A DNA stretch of 64,000 bases from JBHJGO01 sp050331715 (GCA_050331715.1 JBHJGO010000074.1:1-64000), one strand, 5' to 3'. Positions 25,443 to 33,691 are shown, counted from the stretch's first letter. Numbers and translations: made by a program. Notes: a model not told the origin generated them from the sequence alone.

Positions 25443-26470
25443 AGCGGTTTTTCGGAATTGTTCTAACCGTCATTGCTGTTGTCGTCTTCACTGGAATTTG
25501 GTCAGGTTCCTCTGCAACGGTTGAGCCTGCTCAACTGGAAGAAATCAATCAACAATGGCAACAAAGCGCCCATGCCCTAGCGGAAGTCAACTGTTCCAGT
25601 TGTCATCTGGAGTCTGAAACTGAGGCATTCATTTCATGTCCGACGGAGGAGAGTTGTCGCAGTTGCCATGAACAACAGGTGGAAACATTTCTCTTGGGCA
25701 AGCATGGCATCCGAACCCTGGAAGGGCTACAACCTTTGACACCAAAAATGGCTGAGTTGCCAATGAAAAAGGATGCTCAGGACTAGGTGATGAGTTGCAA
25801 CACTTGCCATGACGTTCATTCAACGAACACCATGGTTGCTTCGGTAGATTCCTGCTTGACCTGCCACGACGATACTCACTCCTTGCTCTATGAAAACTCC
25901 AAACACGCCGAGCTATTTGTAGAAGAAGGAGAATTACCTCGCCCTTCTGCTCAGTCGGTGACTTGCGCCACTTGTCACTTGCCCCGACAGGTTCATGAAG
26001 GAGCCACTTTTGTGAATCATAATAATACCTTCACTCTGTTACCGCGCGATCGCATGGTAGGAGAAGTTTGTATTAACTGTCATGGGGTCGAGAACTCCTA
26101 CAATAGTGTATTTGATGACGAGCTAGTTCAGGCAAACTTCGACCAAGAGCCGTCTTTAGAGATGGAGACTTTTGAGTTGGTTCGAGCACTGGAAGAGCGC
26201 CGTTCAGGTGGAAAAAAACAGAAGCCAAAAGTTGAACAATCCCAACAGAAACCTCAGCCTCAGCCAGAGCAACTCAGACCTCTCGAATCCTTGACTGAAG
26301 CAGAGTTATTTGCTGTTCAAGAAGCGCTATATAATGCGGGATTTGATGTTGTTGTTGATGGGTTATATGGGCCAGGAACAGCAATCGCCTTAGAGGAGTT
26401 TCAGCTTCAAAATGGTATTGATGAGGCCGGGAAAGTGGGTTCAAAAACACGGACAGCTTTAGGGTTGTAA
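25439..26470 (+). pseudogene. Six-motif c-type cytochrome with peptidoglycan-binding domain, split by in-frame TAG
   Basis: One frame of 343 codons with a single TAG at 25784-25786. Before it (115 residues): a signal anchor (FFGIVLTVIAVVVFTGIW), CSSCH and CRSCH. After it: CNTCH, CLTCH, CATCH and CINCH, then a Gln/Pro linker and a C-terminal PG_binding_1-like repeat (LFAVQEALYNAGFDVVVDGL, GPGTAIALEEFQ, KTRTAL). The heme pattern runs through the stop (KKDAQD, stop, VMSCNTCHDVHS) and the downstream part has no signal peptide of its own, so it cannot make a useful c-type protein alone. One change (for example CAG to TAG) restores it. The architecture suggests a periplasmic hexaheme protein held at the cell wall. 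It may be a pseudogene, a readthrough product or a sequence error. Confidence 0.85.
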
Positions 26471-26577
26471 ATTCTGATCAAAAGACCAGGGTGAATGGGT
26501 GAAAACTTTGAGTGAAATGGTTAAATTTTTAACTGTTTTTGTTTTCGACTAAATCTACACTTGAGGAGACACAAATC

Positions 26578-27276
26578 ATGTCTGCAATTATGAATTAAAT
26601 TGAACGGATTATTCAACGAGTTAAGTCATGGTTTTTAGACTTAATTACTCTAGCAACTGCGGTTTGCTTAGTTGCTGTTGCCTGTGCTGGCGGCCCGTCT
26701 GAGCAGGCTCAGACCACAACAACCGAGACTGAGGCAACTGAAGTGGCGGCGGGAGTTCCCCCTGAGATCGTGGTTGACTATGTTCATACGGTGTTACTTG
26801 CAGATCGAACTGCGTATACCAAGCACGTCGTTAACCGCCTACAGACACTGGAAGGAAAGTCTAAGGATGATGGTGTGGTTCCCGCAGAAGCAACTGAGGG
26901 CTGGGAAGAGACGGGTGGCGTTCCGCTTCCTGCTCAGATGTTCCGCCTCGGTTCAGAAATTGCCTCTGAGAACGGTCAGTTTACCTACGGTTTGATTTCT
27001 CCCTGGAATATCAACGACAACCAGGCTCCCAGCTCAGATTTTGAGAAGGAAGCAATGGCTGAGGTTGTTGAGACTGGGGAACCCTACAAGGGTTATCAGG
27101 AGGTTGCTGGAAAGACCTATTTCTCTGCCGTTTATCCAGACAAGGCAGTTGCCGAAGCCTGTGTAACTTGTCACAACACCCATCCTGTTCACCTAGAGCG
27201 CTACCCAGATAAGCAGTTTGAAATGGGTGAAGTGATGGGTGGAATCATCATTAACTTGCCCGTAGATGGCGTCTGA
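26578..27276 (+). pseudogene. Tll0287-like (DUF3365) heme lipoprotein with in-frame TAA at codon 7
   Basis: A strong ribosome site (GAGGAGA) stands 8 bp before ATG 26578. The frame reads MSAIMN, then TAA (26596-26598), then IERIIQRVKSWFLDLITLAT and continues without interruption. The continuation carries a lipoprotein signal ending in VAVAC and the Tll0287-like domain with one c-type motif, EACVTCHNTHP, and MGEVMGGIIINLPV near the C-terminus. Tll0287 of a thermophilic cyanobacterium is a PAS-like heme protein with Cys/His ligation, thought to sense redox or gas. No other start with a ribosome site precedes the signal peptide; an internal start near 26743 would lose the export signal. Restoring CAA for TAA gives a 232-residue lipoprotein. 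Confidence 0.82.
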
Positions 27277-27430
27277 GCCGTCGATTTAGTGAAAATCGAT
27301 GGAACCAAACTAATGGTTAAGTTGATTGAGGGACGAGTGGGGTTACTGGTGAATTCTAAGAAGTTAAGTGTCTGATAGTTTGAGTCTTGAGGATTCGGTT
27401 CCAGAGATGAAGCTCAGTTTTCTTAGCGCT

Positions 27431-27457
27431 TGGGGTTGATCAGGAGCCCCGTTTTTC
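27431..27457 (+). terminator. Possible terminator after the Tll0287-like gene
   Basis: GGGGTT (27432-27437) can pair with AGCCCC (27445-27450), followed by GTTTTTC. The stem is short and lies 155 bp after the gene, so the call is weak. Confidence 0.3.
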
Positions 27458-27551
27458 ATCTGCACGTAGTACAAGTTCCTCAGGCCACGTCTTTTTCATC
27501 AGTATACTCAGCACACCCATTCCGAATCCCTGAGCTAGACGGGAACCCAAT

Positions 27552-28181
27552 ATGAAACCACGCTTTTCCACCCTAATTGCTCTCACATTCCTTTCAGTTG
27601 CGCTGTTGGCCCCCTTTGCCCTCAGCCCCATTTATTTGCCTGTGTTGAGAGAAAGGGCGTTTGAGTTGCACTTAACATTGCAAGGCAATATTTACAAGCA
27701 AATAACAGGCTATGCTTCCCTCATTTTTGTGCTTTTGGAAATGATCTTCACTGCTCGAAAGCGCGGTCGAGGGTGGAAGATCAAAATCAAAGTTCCAGGC
27801 TCGATGCAGTTCTGGAGACAACTCCATATTTTCTTGGGCGTTGGCCTGCTCGCCACAACCCTAGTGCATACCCTAGGTTCAACGGGTCTAAATTTTAATG
27901 CTATTTTTCTGTGGGTCTTTTTTGGGGTTACACTATCAGCCCTAGTAGGCGTTGTAGCTGAGACAGGTCTACTGGAATCCCCTAAACGTTACTTTAGTTT
28001 CTCAGGGGGTAGTTCTGAACTCTCCCAGAAAACTGACGACAGCTCGAACTCATCTGTCGTGTCAAAGGGAGAACTCATTCGGTGGCTGAGGATCGCTTGG
28101 TTGACAACCCACATTCTGCTAGTGAGTGTATTTTTAGTCATGCTAGTCTTCCATATCTTTTTAGCCTACTATTATGCTTAG
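27552..28181 (+). CDS. Membrane diheme b-type cytochrome-like protein
   Basis: A 209-residue protein with about five hydrophobic segments. Two of them carry paired histidines with the same spacing: H92 and H106 in LHIFLGVGLLATTLVHTLG, and H187 and H201 in THILLVSVFLVMLVFHIF. Two HX13H helices are the hallmark of transmembrane bis-heme b proteins (cytochrome b, b561, ferric-reductase and NapC-partner types). I do not recognise a named family. Within this cluster it can link the quinone pool or cytoplasmic donors to the periplasmic c-type hemes. Its stop codon TAG (28179-28181) touches the left end of MITE copy 2, so the element may have inserted at the very end of the gene. The Ser-rich loop near 151-172 is poorly conserved-looking. 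Confidence 0.75.
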   Translation: MKPRFSTLIALTFLSVALLAPFALSPIYLPVLRERAFELHLTLQGNIYKQITGYASLIFVLLEMIFTARKRGRGWKIKIKVPGSMQFWRQLHIFLGVGLLATTLVHTLGSTGLNFNAIFLWVFFGVTLSALVGVVAETGLLESPKRYFSFSGGSSELSQKTDDSSNSSVVSKGELIRWLRIAWLTTHILLVSVFLVMLVFHIFLAYYYA

Positions 28182-28296
28182 ATGGCAATCCTAAATCAAT
28201 AATGAAAAGCACTATAGAGGGGTTTGAGGACGAAGTCCCCAAGAAGGGGTCAACGCCTCCTTCACCCCCTTTTCATAAATCATTTGTGATTGCTAG
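28180..28296 (-). mobile_element. MITE-like element, copy 2 (inverted relative to copy 1)
   Basis: About 117 bp. Ends are ATGGCAATCCTAAATCAAT...ATGAAAAGC on the left and CTTTTCATAAATCATTTGTGATTGC on the right. The interior reads ATAGAGGGGTTTGAGG...CTCCTTCACCCCC. Its reverse complement aligns with copy 1 (10706-10826) along its whole length, including the conserved ATCATTTGTGATTGC end. It abuts the stop of the diheme b gene and lies 32 bp before the thioredoxin gene. It can fold into a long hairpin and may act as a transcript end or RNA-stability element here. Confidence 0.72.
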
Positions 28297-28328
28297 AGAT
28301 GGGAAAGGAGGGTGAATAACTTAGAGAG

Positions 28329-28799
28329 ATGAAGTTAAGAAAGGTACAAATTTTTGGCATTATTGTTACTGCGTTATTTCTATCTTTTGCTGCTGTAACA
28401 AACACTCAATGGGGCACCGCATCTGCTGTACAATCCATTACTCAGCTCGCCACCCTAAAGCAACTTGCCCAGTCGGCAACTCCCTATGAAACAGCGCTCT
28501 CCAATGGAAAATCAACCTTGATAGAGTTCTATGCGAACTGGTGCACAACCTGTCAAGCGATGGCTCCTACTCTTGATCAACTTCATGAAGAGTATAATGA
28601 CCGAATCAACTTTGTCATGCTAAACGTTGACCAACCTCAGTGGGCAGGACAGGTTAAGCAGTATCAAGTAACAGGCGTTCCCCACTGGGTTGTACTGAAC
28701 AGCTATCAAGATGTTGTTTTTACCGAGGTTGGTAAGGTTCCAAAGCAAATCCTGGAGCAAGCGTTTGACCATGCTGCCCTAGATTTTCATGGAAAATAG
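28329..28799 (+). CDS. txlA: Thioredoxin-like protein, TxlA/HCF164 type
   Basis: A 156-residue thioredoxin-fold protein with an N-terminal signal anchor (VQIFGIIVTALFLSFAAVTN) and the redox site FYANWCTTCQAMAP. The continuation VPHWVVLNSYQDVVFTEVGKVPKQ holds the cis-Pro loop. The anchor plus WCxxC with QAMAP fits the HCF164/TxlA group, whose plastid member reduces disulfides at the lumen side for cytochrome b6f assembly. Here it follows the heme-protein run and could keep apocytochrome CXXCH cysteines reduced for ResBC. It is separated from the upstream gene only by MITE copy 2. The symbol is by family resemblance. Confidence 0.8.
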   Translation: MKLRKVQIFGIIVTALFLSFAAVTNTQWGTASAVQSITQLATLKQLAQSATPYETALSNGKSTLIEFYANWCTTCQAMAPTLDQLHEEYNDRINFVMLNVDQPQWAGQVKQYQVTGVPHWVVLNSYQDVVFTEVGKVPKQILEQAFDHAALDFHGK

Positions 28800-28928
28800 G
28801 AACACGATTTGTTGCAATTTCATTTTATCCCGCAGCTCAACTCAACCTGCCAAACCCCTTAACCTCCTTTTCTCTAACCCCAAACTGCTAAGATGCACAT
28901 GGATATATCGATTTAAGTTCACTGATTC

Positions 28929-30686
28929 ATGTCCTCCACGATTCCACTCCTGCGATCGCGCCTCTCCCAAGCTCTCACTGCAGCCTTTGGGTCAGAATTT
29001 GCAGAGACCGATCCAATTTTGGTTCCAGCCAGCAATCCCAAGTTTGGTGACTATCAGTGTAATGTCGCCATGTCTCTGACCAAGAAGTTACAAAATAACC
29101 CCCGCGCCATCGCAACTCAACTGGTTGAGAAACTGGATGTTAGTAATCTGTGTGAGGAGCCAGAAATTGCAGGGCCAGGGTTTATCAATCTGCGACTCAA
29201 GCCAGAGTACATTCAGAACCAACTGAATCAGATATTAGTAGATGAACGGTTGGGCACTCCAAAAACTGATGCACCGCAGCAGGTGATTGTTGACTTCTCC
29301 AGTCCTAACATCGCCAAGGAAATGCACGTGGGCCATCTACGATCCACGATTATTGGGGACTGTATTGCTCGAATCCTGGAGTTTCAGGGTCATGACGTGC
29401 TGCGCTTGAACCACGTGGGGGACTGGGGGACGCAGTTTGGCATGTTGATTACCTATTTGCGAGAAGCCTATCCCGATGCCCTGACGACCGCAAATGCTTT
29501 GGAGTTGGGGGACTTAGTCACCTTCTATCGTAAAGCCAAAATTCGCTTTGATGAGGATGAGGAATTCAAGGAAACCGCTCGTCAGGAGGTGGTGCGGCTC
29601 CAGGCCGGAGCAGAGGATAGCCGTCGGGCTTGGGAATTGCTCTGTGAGCAATCGCGGCGGGAGTTTCAGGTGATTTATGACCTGCTAGATATTCAACTGA
29701 AGGAGCGGGGAGAGTCGTTTTACAATCCAATGTTGCCCCAGGTGGTCGAGGATCTGGATCAGGTCGGTGTGCTGGAGGAAAGCGAAGGGGCTCAGTGCGT
29801 TTTTCTAGAGGGCTTTATGAACAAAGCGGGGGAGCCGTTACCGTTAATTGTTCAGAAGTCGGATGGGGGCTATAACTATGCCACCACAGATTTGGCCGCA
29901 GTCCGCTACCGGATTAATCAAGATGGCGCAAAGCGGTTAATTTACGTGACAGATGTGGGTCAATCAAATCACTTTGCCCAGGTGTGGCAAGTGGCTCGCA
30001 AAGTGGGCTGGATTCCAGAGGAGGTGACTTTAATTCATGTTCCCTTTGGATTGGTTTTGGGAGAAGACGGCAAGCGACTCAAGACCCGATCCGGGGAAAC
30101 GGTGCGGCTGCGGGATTTACTTGATGAGGCGATTAATCGATCCAGGGCTGATCTGGAAGGTCGTCTAGCGGAAGAAGGCCGTTCCGAATCGTCAGAATTT
30201 ATTGACCATGTGGCTCAAATTGTCGGATTGAGTGCGGTCAAGTATGCTGACCTGAGTCAAAACCGAACCAGTAACTATATGTTCAGTTTCGACAAGATGT
30301 TGTCCCTCCAGGGTAATACGGCTCCATACCTGCTCTACGCCTATGTTAGAATTCAGGGCATTAGTCGCAAAGGTGGGATTGATTTTCAGCAAATTGGGAC
30401 TGAAACCGAAATTCAGTTGACGGAACCAGCAGAATTTACCCTGGCAAGGCATCTACTGCAACTGGATGAAACGATTGATACGGTGGCTGCTGAACTCCTA
30501 CCAAACCGTCTATGCCAGTACTTATTTGAACTGAGTCAGAAATTCAATCAGTTCTATGACCAGTGCCCCGTACTGAAGGCGGAAGCGTCCCAACGGACTT
30601 CTCGCCTGGGTCTGTGCGACTTGACCGCCAGAACCTTGAAACTGGGCATGTCTTTGCTAGGCATCTCTGTCCTGGAGAGGATGTAG
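28929..30686 (+). CDS. argS: Arginyl-tRNA synthetase
   Basis: Class I synthetase of 585 residues. It shows the N-terminal Add-1 domain, the HIGH-type signature AKEMHVGHLRSTIIGD, the insertion LNHVGDWGTQFGMLI, and LGEDGKRLKTRSGETV in place of KMSKS, as in most ArgRS. The C-terminal helical anticodon-binding domain begins near LQGNTAPYLLYAYVRIQ and ends LKLGMSLLGISVLERM, the usual C-terminus. Start ATG 28929 gives the standard family N-terminus. It is unrelated to the heme genes upstream and is preceded by a gap of about 130 bp. Confidence 0.96.
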   Translation: MSSTIPLLRSRLSQALTAAFGSEFAETDPILVPASNPKFGDYQCNVAMSLTKKLQNNPRAIATQLVEKLDVSNLCEEPEIAGPGFINLRLKPEYIQNQLNQILVDERLGTPKTDAPQQVIVDFSSPNIAKEMHVGHLRSTIIGDCIARILEFQGHDVLRLNHVGDWGTQFGMLITYLREAYPDALTTANALELGDLVTFYRKAKIRFDEDEEFKETARQEVVRLQAGAEDSRRAWELLCEQSRREFQVIYDLLDIQLKERGESFYNPMLPQVVEDLDQVGVLEESEGAQCVFLEGFMNKAGEPLPLIVQKSDGGYNYATTDLAAVRYRINQDGAKRLIYVTDVGQSNHFAQVWQVARKVGWIPEEVTLIHVPFGLVLGEDGKRLKTRSGETVRLRDLLDEAINRSRADLEGRLAEEGRSESSEFIDHVAQIVGLSAVKYADLSQNRTSNYMFSFDKMLSLQGNTAPYLLYAYVRIQGISRKGGIDFQQIGTETEIQLTEPAEFTLARHLLQLDETIDTVAAELLPNRLCQYLFELSQKFNQFYDQCPVLKAEASQRTSRLGLCDLTARTLKLGMSLLGISVLERM

Positions 30687-30788
30687 CATCTATTCAAATT
30701 CCGCTAGAATTGGAGTAAACTCAGGTCGTTGTCATTGACAGACATGCAGTTGCGGATGTGTAGTTACAGACAGTAAAGGGAGTCGTGT

Positions 30789-31253
30789 ATGTCTGAAAAT
30801 CAAACTCAAGGTAATATTGAGCAGCAGAGTAACCCAGTAACTCAACCTACGGTTACGCCTTCTGCAACTGGTTCATCTGTTGCATCTGATGCAGCTTCTT
30901 CTGAGAATCTTTTGACTCAAACCGCACAGGGTATTAGTTCTTTTTTTAATAGCTGGAAATTTAAACTAGGTGTAGTTGTTGCAGTGGTTGCAGCGATCGG
31001 AATATTTATCTTTTACTGGCCGCATCTTCTAGCAACCCAGGGATTGAAAATGTGGGCCACACAATCTAACGCTGAACCCTTGACTTGCATGGTGCAAGAT
31101 ACTAATGACGACAAATATGTCAGTTGTAGTGCCAAATTGGATGATCAAGTCATTCCGTTAGAATGTGGCTCCAGTATTTTCAATATAGGATGCCGTGTCA
31201 ACTATGGTTCTGCAGCAGGTAGACCGCTGAAAATTAAGTCACAGTCCAATTAG
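30789..31253 (+). CDS. Hypothetical protein, single membrane span
   Basis: Not recognised. 154 residues: a Gln/Thr/Ser-rich disordered start (1-45), one membrane span (FKLGVVVAVVAAIGIFIFYW, about 58-77) and an exported or lumenal domain of about 70 residues with four cysteines (LTCMVQDTND, VSCSAKLDD, PLECGSSIFNIGCRVNYG), suggesting two disulfides. The ribosome site AAGGGAG lies 8 bp before ATG 30789. It converges on the small gene at 31378-31782, with a strong hairpin between them. Confidence 0.7.
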   Translation: MSENQTQGNIEQQSNPVTQPTVTPSATGSSVASDAASSENLLTQTAQGISSFFNSWKFKLGVVVAVVAAIGIFIFYWPHLLATQGLKMWATQSNAEPLTCMVQDTNDDKYVSCSAKLDDQVIPLECGSSIFNIGCRVNYGSAAGRPLKIKSQSN

Positions 31254-31338
31254 TCATAGTGGCGGTAGGATGGCTGAGTCGCCCGTAGGCTTCTTGGCTA
31301 CCTCTGTCTTGGTAGAGTCAAGGTTGCAGGCTTAAGGC

Positions 31339-31361
31339 AATTCCCGCATGGAGCGGGAATT
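31339..31361. terminator. Hairpin between convergent genes
   Basis: Perfect 9-bp stem: AATTCCCGC (31339-31347), loop ATGGA, GCGGGAATT (31353-31361). It lies between two convergent genes and has A/T tracts on both sides, so it can act in both directions. Confidence 0.6.
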
Positions 31362-31377
31362 TAACATTTAGTACATT

Positions 31378-31782
31378 TTATTTGCGCGGTTCAGTCAAGA
31401 CTTGCCATGCAGCCCTTGCCGCTTCTCCAATGCGATCGCCAAAATCACTCTAATTCTCCACAATATTTTTGAGGTTTTGCTCTGCTTCGGTTTCCAGAGA
31501 TTTAAAATGTTGCTCGATCTGATCTTTGTCAATCAGTCGAATTTGTTTAACATTTTCTTTTGCCCGTTCCACCGCTTTCACATAGGTCTCACGGGTAAAG
31601 TCCCCAGTCTTTTGCATTTCTGACTGCACCAAGTTTGTAATAGCTTGGAGTAATTCTGCACTGGCTTCTTGAACCTCCTTATCTGTTTCAGGTTGCTGAG
31701 TCACAGGCGTTGTTACATCGGGGGTTTCCACAATGGCGGATTCTTTTGGTATGTTTCCCTGTTCATTCGATGGTTGATTCAT
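31378..31782 (-). pseudogene. Small acidic hypothetical protein split by in-frame TAG
   Basis: ATG 31782 has GGAG about 10 bp upstream. The first 110 codons give a Gln/Glu/Thr-rich start and an alpha-helical part with ASAELLQAITNLVQ, KTGDFTRETYVKAVERAKENV and ETEAEQNLKNIVEN, then TAG (31450-31452). Directly after the stop and in frame come 23 codons, SDFGDRIGEAARAAWQVLTE..., ending in TAA at 31378-31380. I recall this style of C-terminus (GDRL-E-AAKAAW) from cyanobacterial proteins of the same type, so the extension is probably part of the gene. Function unknown; no membrane span. One change (for example CAG to TAG) accounts for the stop. The loss of 23 residues may be tolerated. Confidence 0.68.
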
Positions 31783-31874
31783 AGGTTTGGATCTCCAATA
31801 TAGAAAATGTGAGTATGACCTCACTTAAATCAATTGTAGAAATTTTGCTGAAAACTCTGTGAGGGAATTTCGCC

Positions 31875-32741
31875 TTAGAGTGCAGAAGCAGAGGGTGAAT
31901 TTTGCTCCTGTTCGAGCTTCAGTAAGGCTTGAACACGGGCTTCAGTTGCGGGATGGGTAGAGAATAAACCTGCCAATGCCTGTCCTGAGAATCCGTGCAT
32001 AATTAACAAAGGTGAGAATGCGGGATTTCCCTGAATTGGCATCTGTCTTGCGCCACTTTCTAAACGTTTCAGGGCTCGCGCTAGTGCTCGTGGATTGCCC
32101 GTTAACTTTGCTGCCCCTGCATCGGCTGAGTACTCCCGTGTACGAGAGATCGCCATTTGAATCACGGTCGCGGCCAGAGGTGCCAGAATGATAGTCAGCA
32201 ATAAACTAATCGGATTTTGACCCCGATCTCGACCGACTCGACCAAAGACCAGCGCAAACTGAGCAATCTGGGCCATATAGGAAATTCCCCCCGCAACCGT
32301 TGCTGCTACGGCCTGGGTCAGAGTGTCTCGGTTCTTGATATGACTGAGTTCATGGGCAACCACCCCCTCTAACTCCTCCTCCGGCAGTATGCTCATAATT
32401 CCTTGGGTCACCGCTACTGCGGCATGCTGCGGGTCACGACCTGTGGCAAAGGCATTCGCTGACTGACTGGGAATAATGTAAATTCCTGGCATTGGTAAGT
32501 CTGCGCGATCGCAGAGCCGTCTTACCATATCGTGCAATTTAGGAGCCTGTTCATAGCTAACGGGCTGTGCTTTATAGGCATTGAGCGCAATTCGATCCGA
32601 GTAGAACCAGGAGCCAAAATTCATCACGGCTGCCATGATCAATCCAATCAAAGCGCCGCTACTTCCCCCTAAAAAGTAACCAATCCCGACCAGTAACCCA
32701 GTCAACAAACCTAGTAATCCAACCGTCTTGATCTGATTCAT
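31875..32741 (-). CDS. htpX: Membrane zinc metalloprotease HtpX
   Basis: HtpX degrades misfolded membrane proteins. The 288-residue product has two N-terminal spans (VGLLGLLTGLLVGIGYFLGG and ALIGLIMAAVMNFGSW), the catalytic VVAHELSHIKNRDTL (HEXXH at 130-134), two further spans, the third zinc ligand in SRTREYSADAGAAKLTGNP, and the C-terminal FSTHPATEARVQALLKLE. PGIYIIPSQSANAFATG is also typical. All active residues are intact. It lies 92 bp upstream of the small split gene on the same strand. Confidence 0.94.
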   Translation of the reverse strand: MNQIKTVGLLGLLTGLLVGIGYFLGGSSGALIGLIMAAVMNFGSWFYSDRIALNAYKAQPVSYEQAPKLHDMVRRLCDRADLPMPGIYIIPSQSANAFATGRDPQHAAVAVTQGIMSILPEEELEGVVAHELSHIKNRDTLTQAVAATVAGGISYMAQIAQFALVFGRVGRDRGQNPISLLLTIILAPLAATVIQMAISRTREYSADAGAAKLTGNPRALARALKRLESGARQMPIQGNPAFSPLLIMHGFSGQALAGLFSTHPATEARVQALLKLEQEQNSPSASAL

Positions 32742-32851
32742 AAGTTCCCTTCCTTCCTGGTTAAAGTACCAGTGATGGTCAAACCCCCTCCATTCAAGTC
32801 GAGAAGTTAGAATTTGCCTTCATTCTATCGGGTTAGTTGTTACATCAGCGA

Positions 32852-33691
32852 TCAAGATTCGGAGTCTATGTCTTCTTCGTCCACCTCAAATTGGCAAATG
32901 TACTTGGGATTGATTGGGCAGGTTTTATCTTCGATAGGATTACCTCTCAAGAAGAGGTAGGTAAGGCCCTCCAAAGAGCTTAGAGCGTTGATATCTTTGA
33001 TCTGGTTATTATTCAAATTCAGTTCGTTTAACTCACCTAGGACATTGAGGGGCTGGACATCGGTGATTTGGTTGTAGCTGAGGTTGAGCGATCGCAGTCC
33101 TTTCATCGATTGCAGGGGGGCAACATCTGAAATTTCGTTGTAGCTCAAATCTAGAGCTGTCAGATTTTTCAAGTTGTCCAGAGGACTGACGTCGGAAATT
33201 TGATTATTAATCAACCGGAGGCTTACTAGATGATCGAGGGATTGTAGGGGGGAGATGTTGCTAATCTGGCTTGTGCTTAAGTCTAGCTGTGTCAGGTTTA
33301 ACAAACTTTCTGAGGCGCGATCGCAGTTGTAGGTTCCTGCCTCCTGAAGGATGACATTCATCGTGCGCTTCAGGTCAGGGGGCAGGTTCTCTCGCTGCAA
33401 ACACCAATCCATGAAGCTACCTGGGTCAGCGATTTCTAGCGTTTCCAAGTCTGCCTCTACTGAAGTTTCCTCCGATTCTGATTGTTCTGTCTCTGCCGGA
33501 GTTTCCTCCGATTCAATGTTCTCTGGCGGGGTCTCTTCTGCTCCAGCTTCCTGTTGGTCAATTTCTGTGGCTTGCGCTAGATGGGGGTTAATTTGAGCAG
33601 AAGCTGGAACCCCCAGGAGAGAACCAATCTGAAGACTACTGAGACCGAGGACGATGCCAATTTTTTGAGATTGAAACTTGAAATTTTGCAT
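32852..33691 (-). CDS. Exported leucine-rich repeat protein
   Basis: The 279-residue protein has a signal peptide (residues about 12-32, ending PASA), a Glu/Thr/Ser-rich acidic region (about 38-85) and five internalin-type LRRs of 22 residues from about residue 130, such as LVSLRLINNQISDVSPLDNL and LTALDLSYNEISDVAPLQSM. It ends with a short Cys-containing cap (KTCPINPKYICQF) and an acidic tail. It is probably periplasmic or surface-exposed and used for protein binding. The partner is unknown. Its start ATG 33691 is 150 bp from the divergent crcB region. Confidence 0.85.
   Translation of the reverse strand: MQNFKFQSQKIGIVLGLSSLQIGSLLGVPASAQINPHLAQATEIDQQEAGAEETPPENIESEETPAETEQSESEETSVEADLETLEIADPGSFMDWCLQRENLPPDLKRTMNVILQEAGTYNCDRASESLLNLTQLDLSTSQISNISPLQSLDHLVSLRLINNQISDVSPLDNLKNLTALDLSYNEISDVAPLQSMKGLRSLNLSYNQITDVQPLNVLGELNELNLNNNQIKDINALSSLEGLTYLFLRGNPIEDKTCPINPKYICQFEVDEEDIDSES

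Noticed and set aside
302..31782. Alternative genetic code with TAA/TAG read as Gln
   Set aside because: Normal genes in the same window (purE, amt, the SDR gene, psbX) end in TAA or TAG, and most genes have no internal stops.
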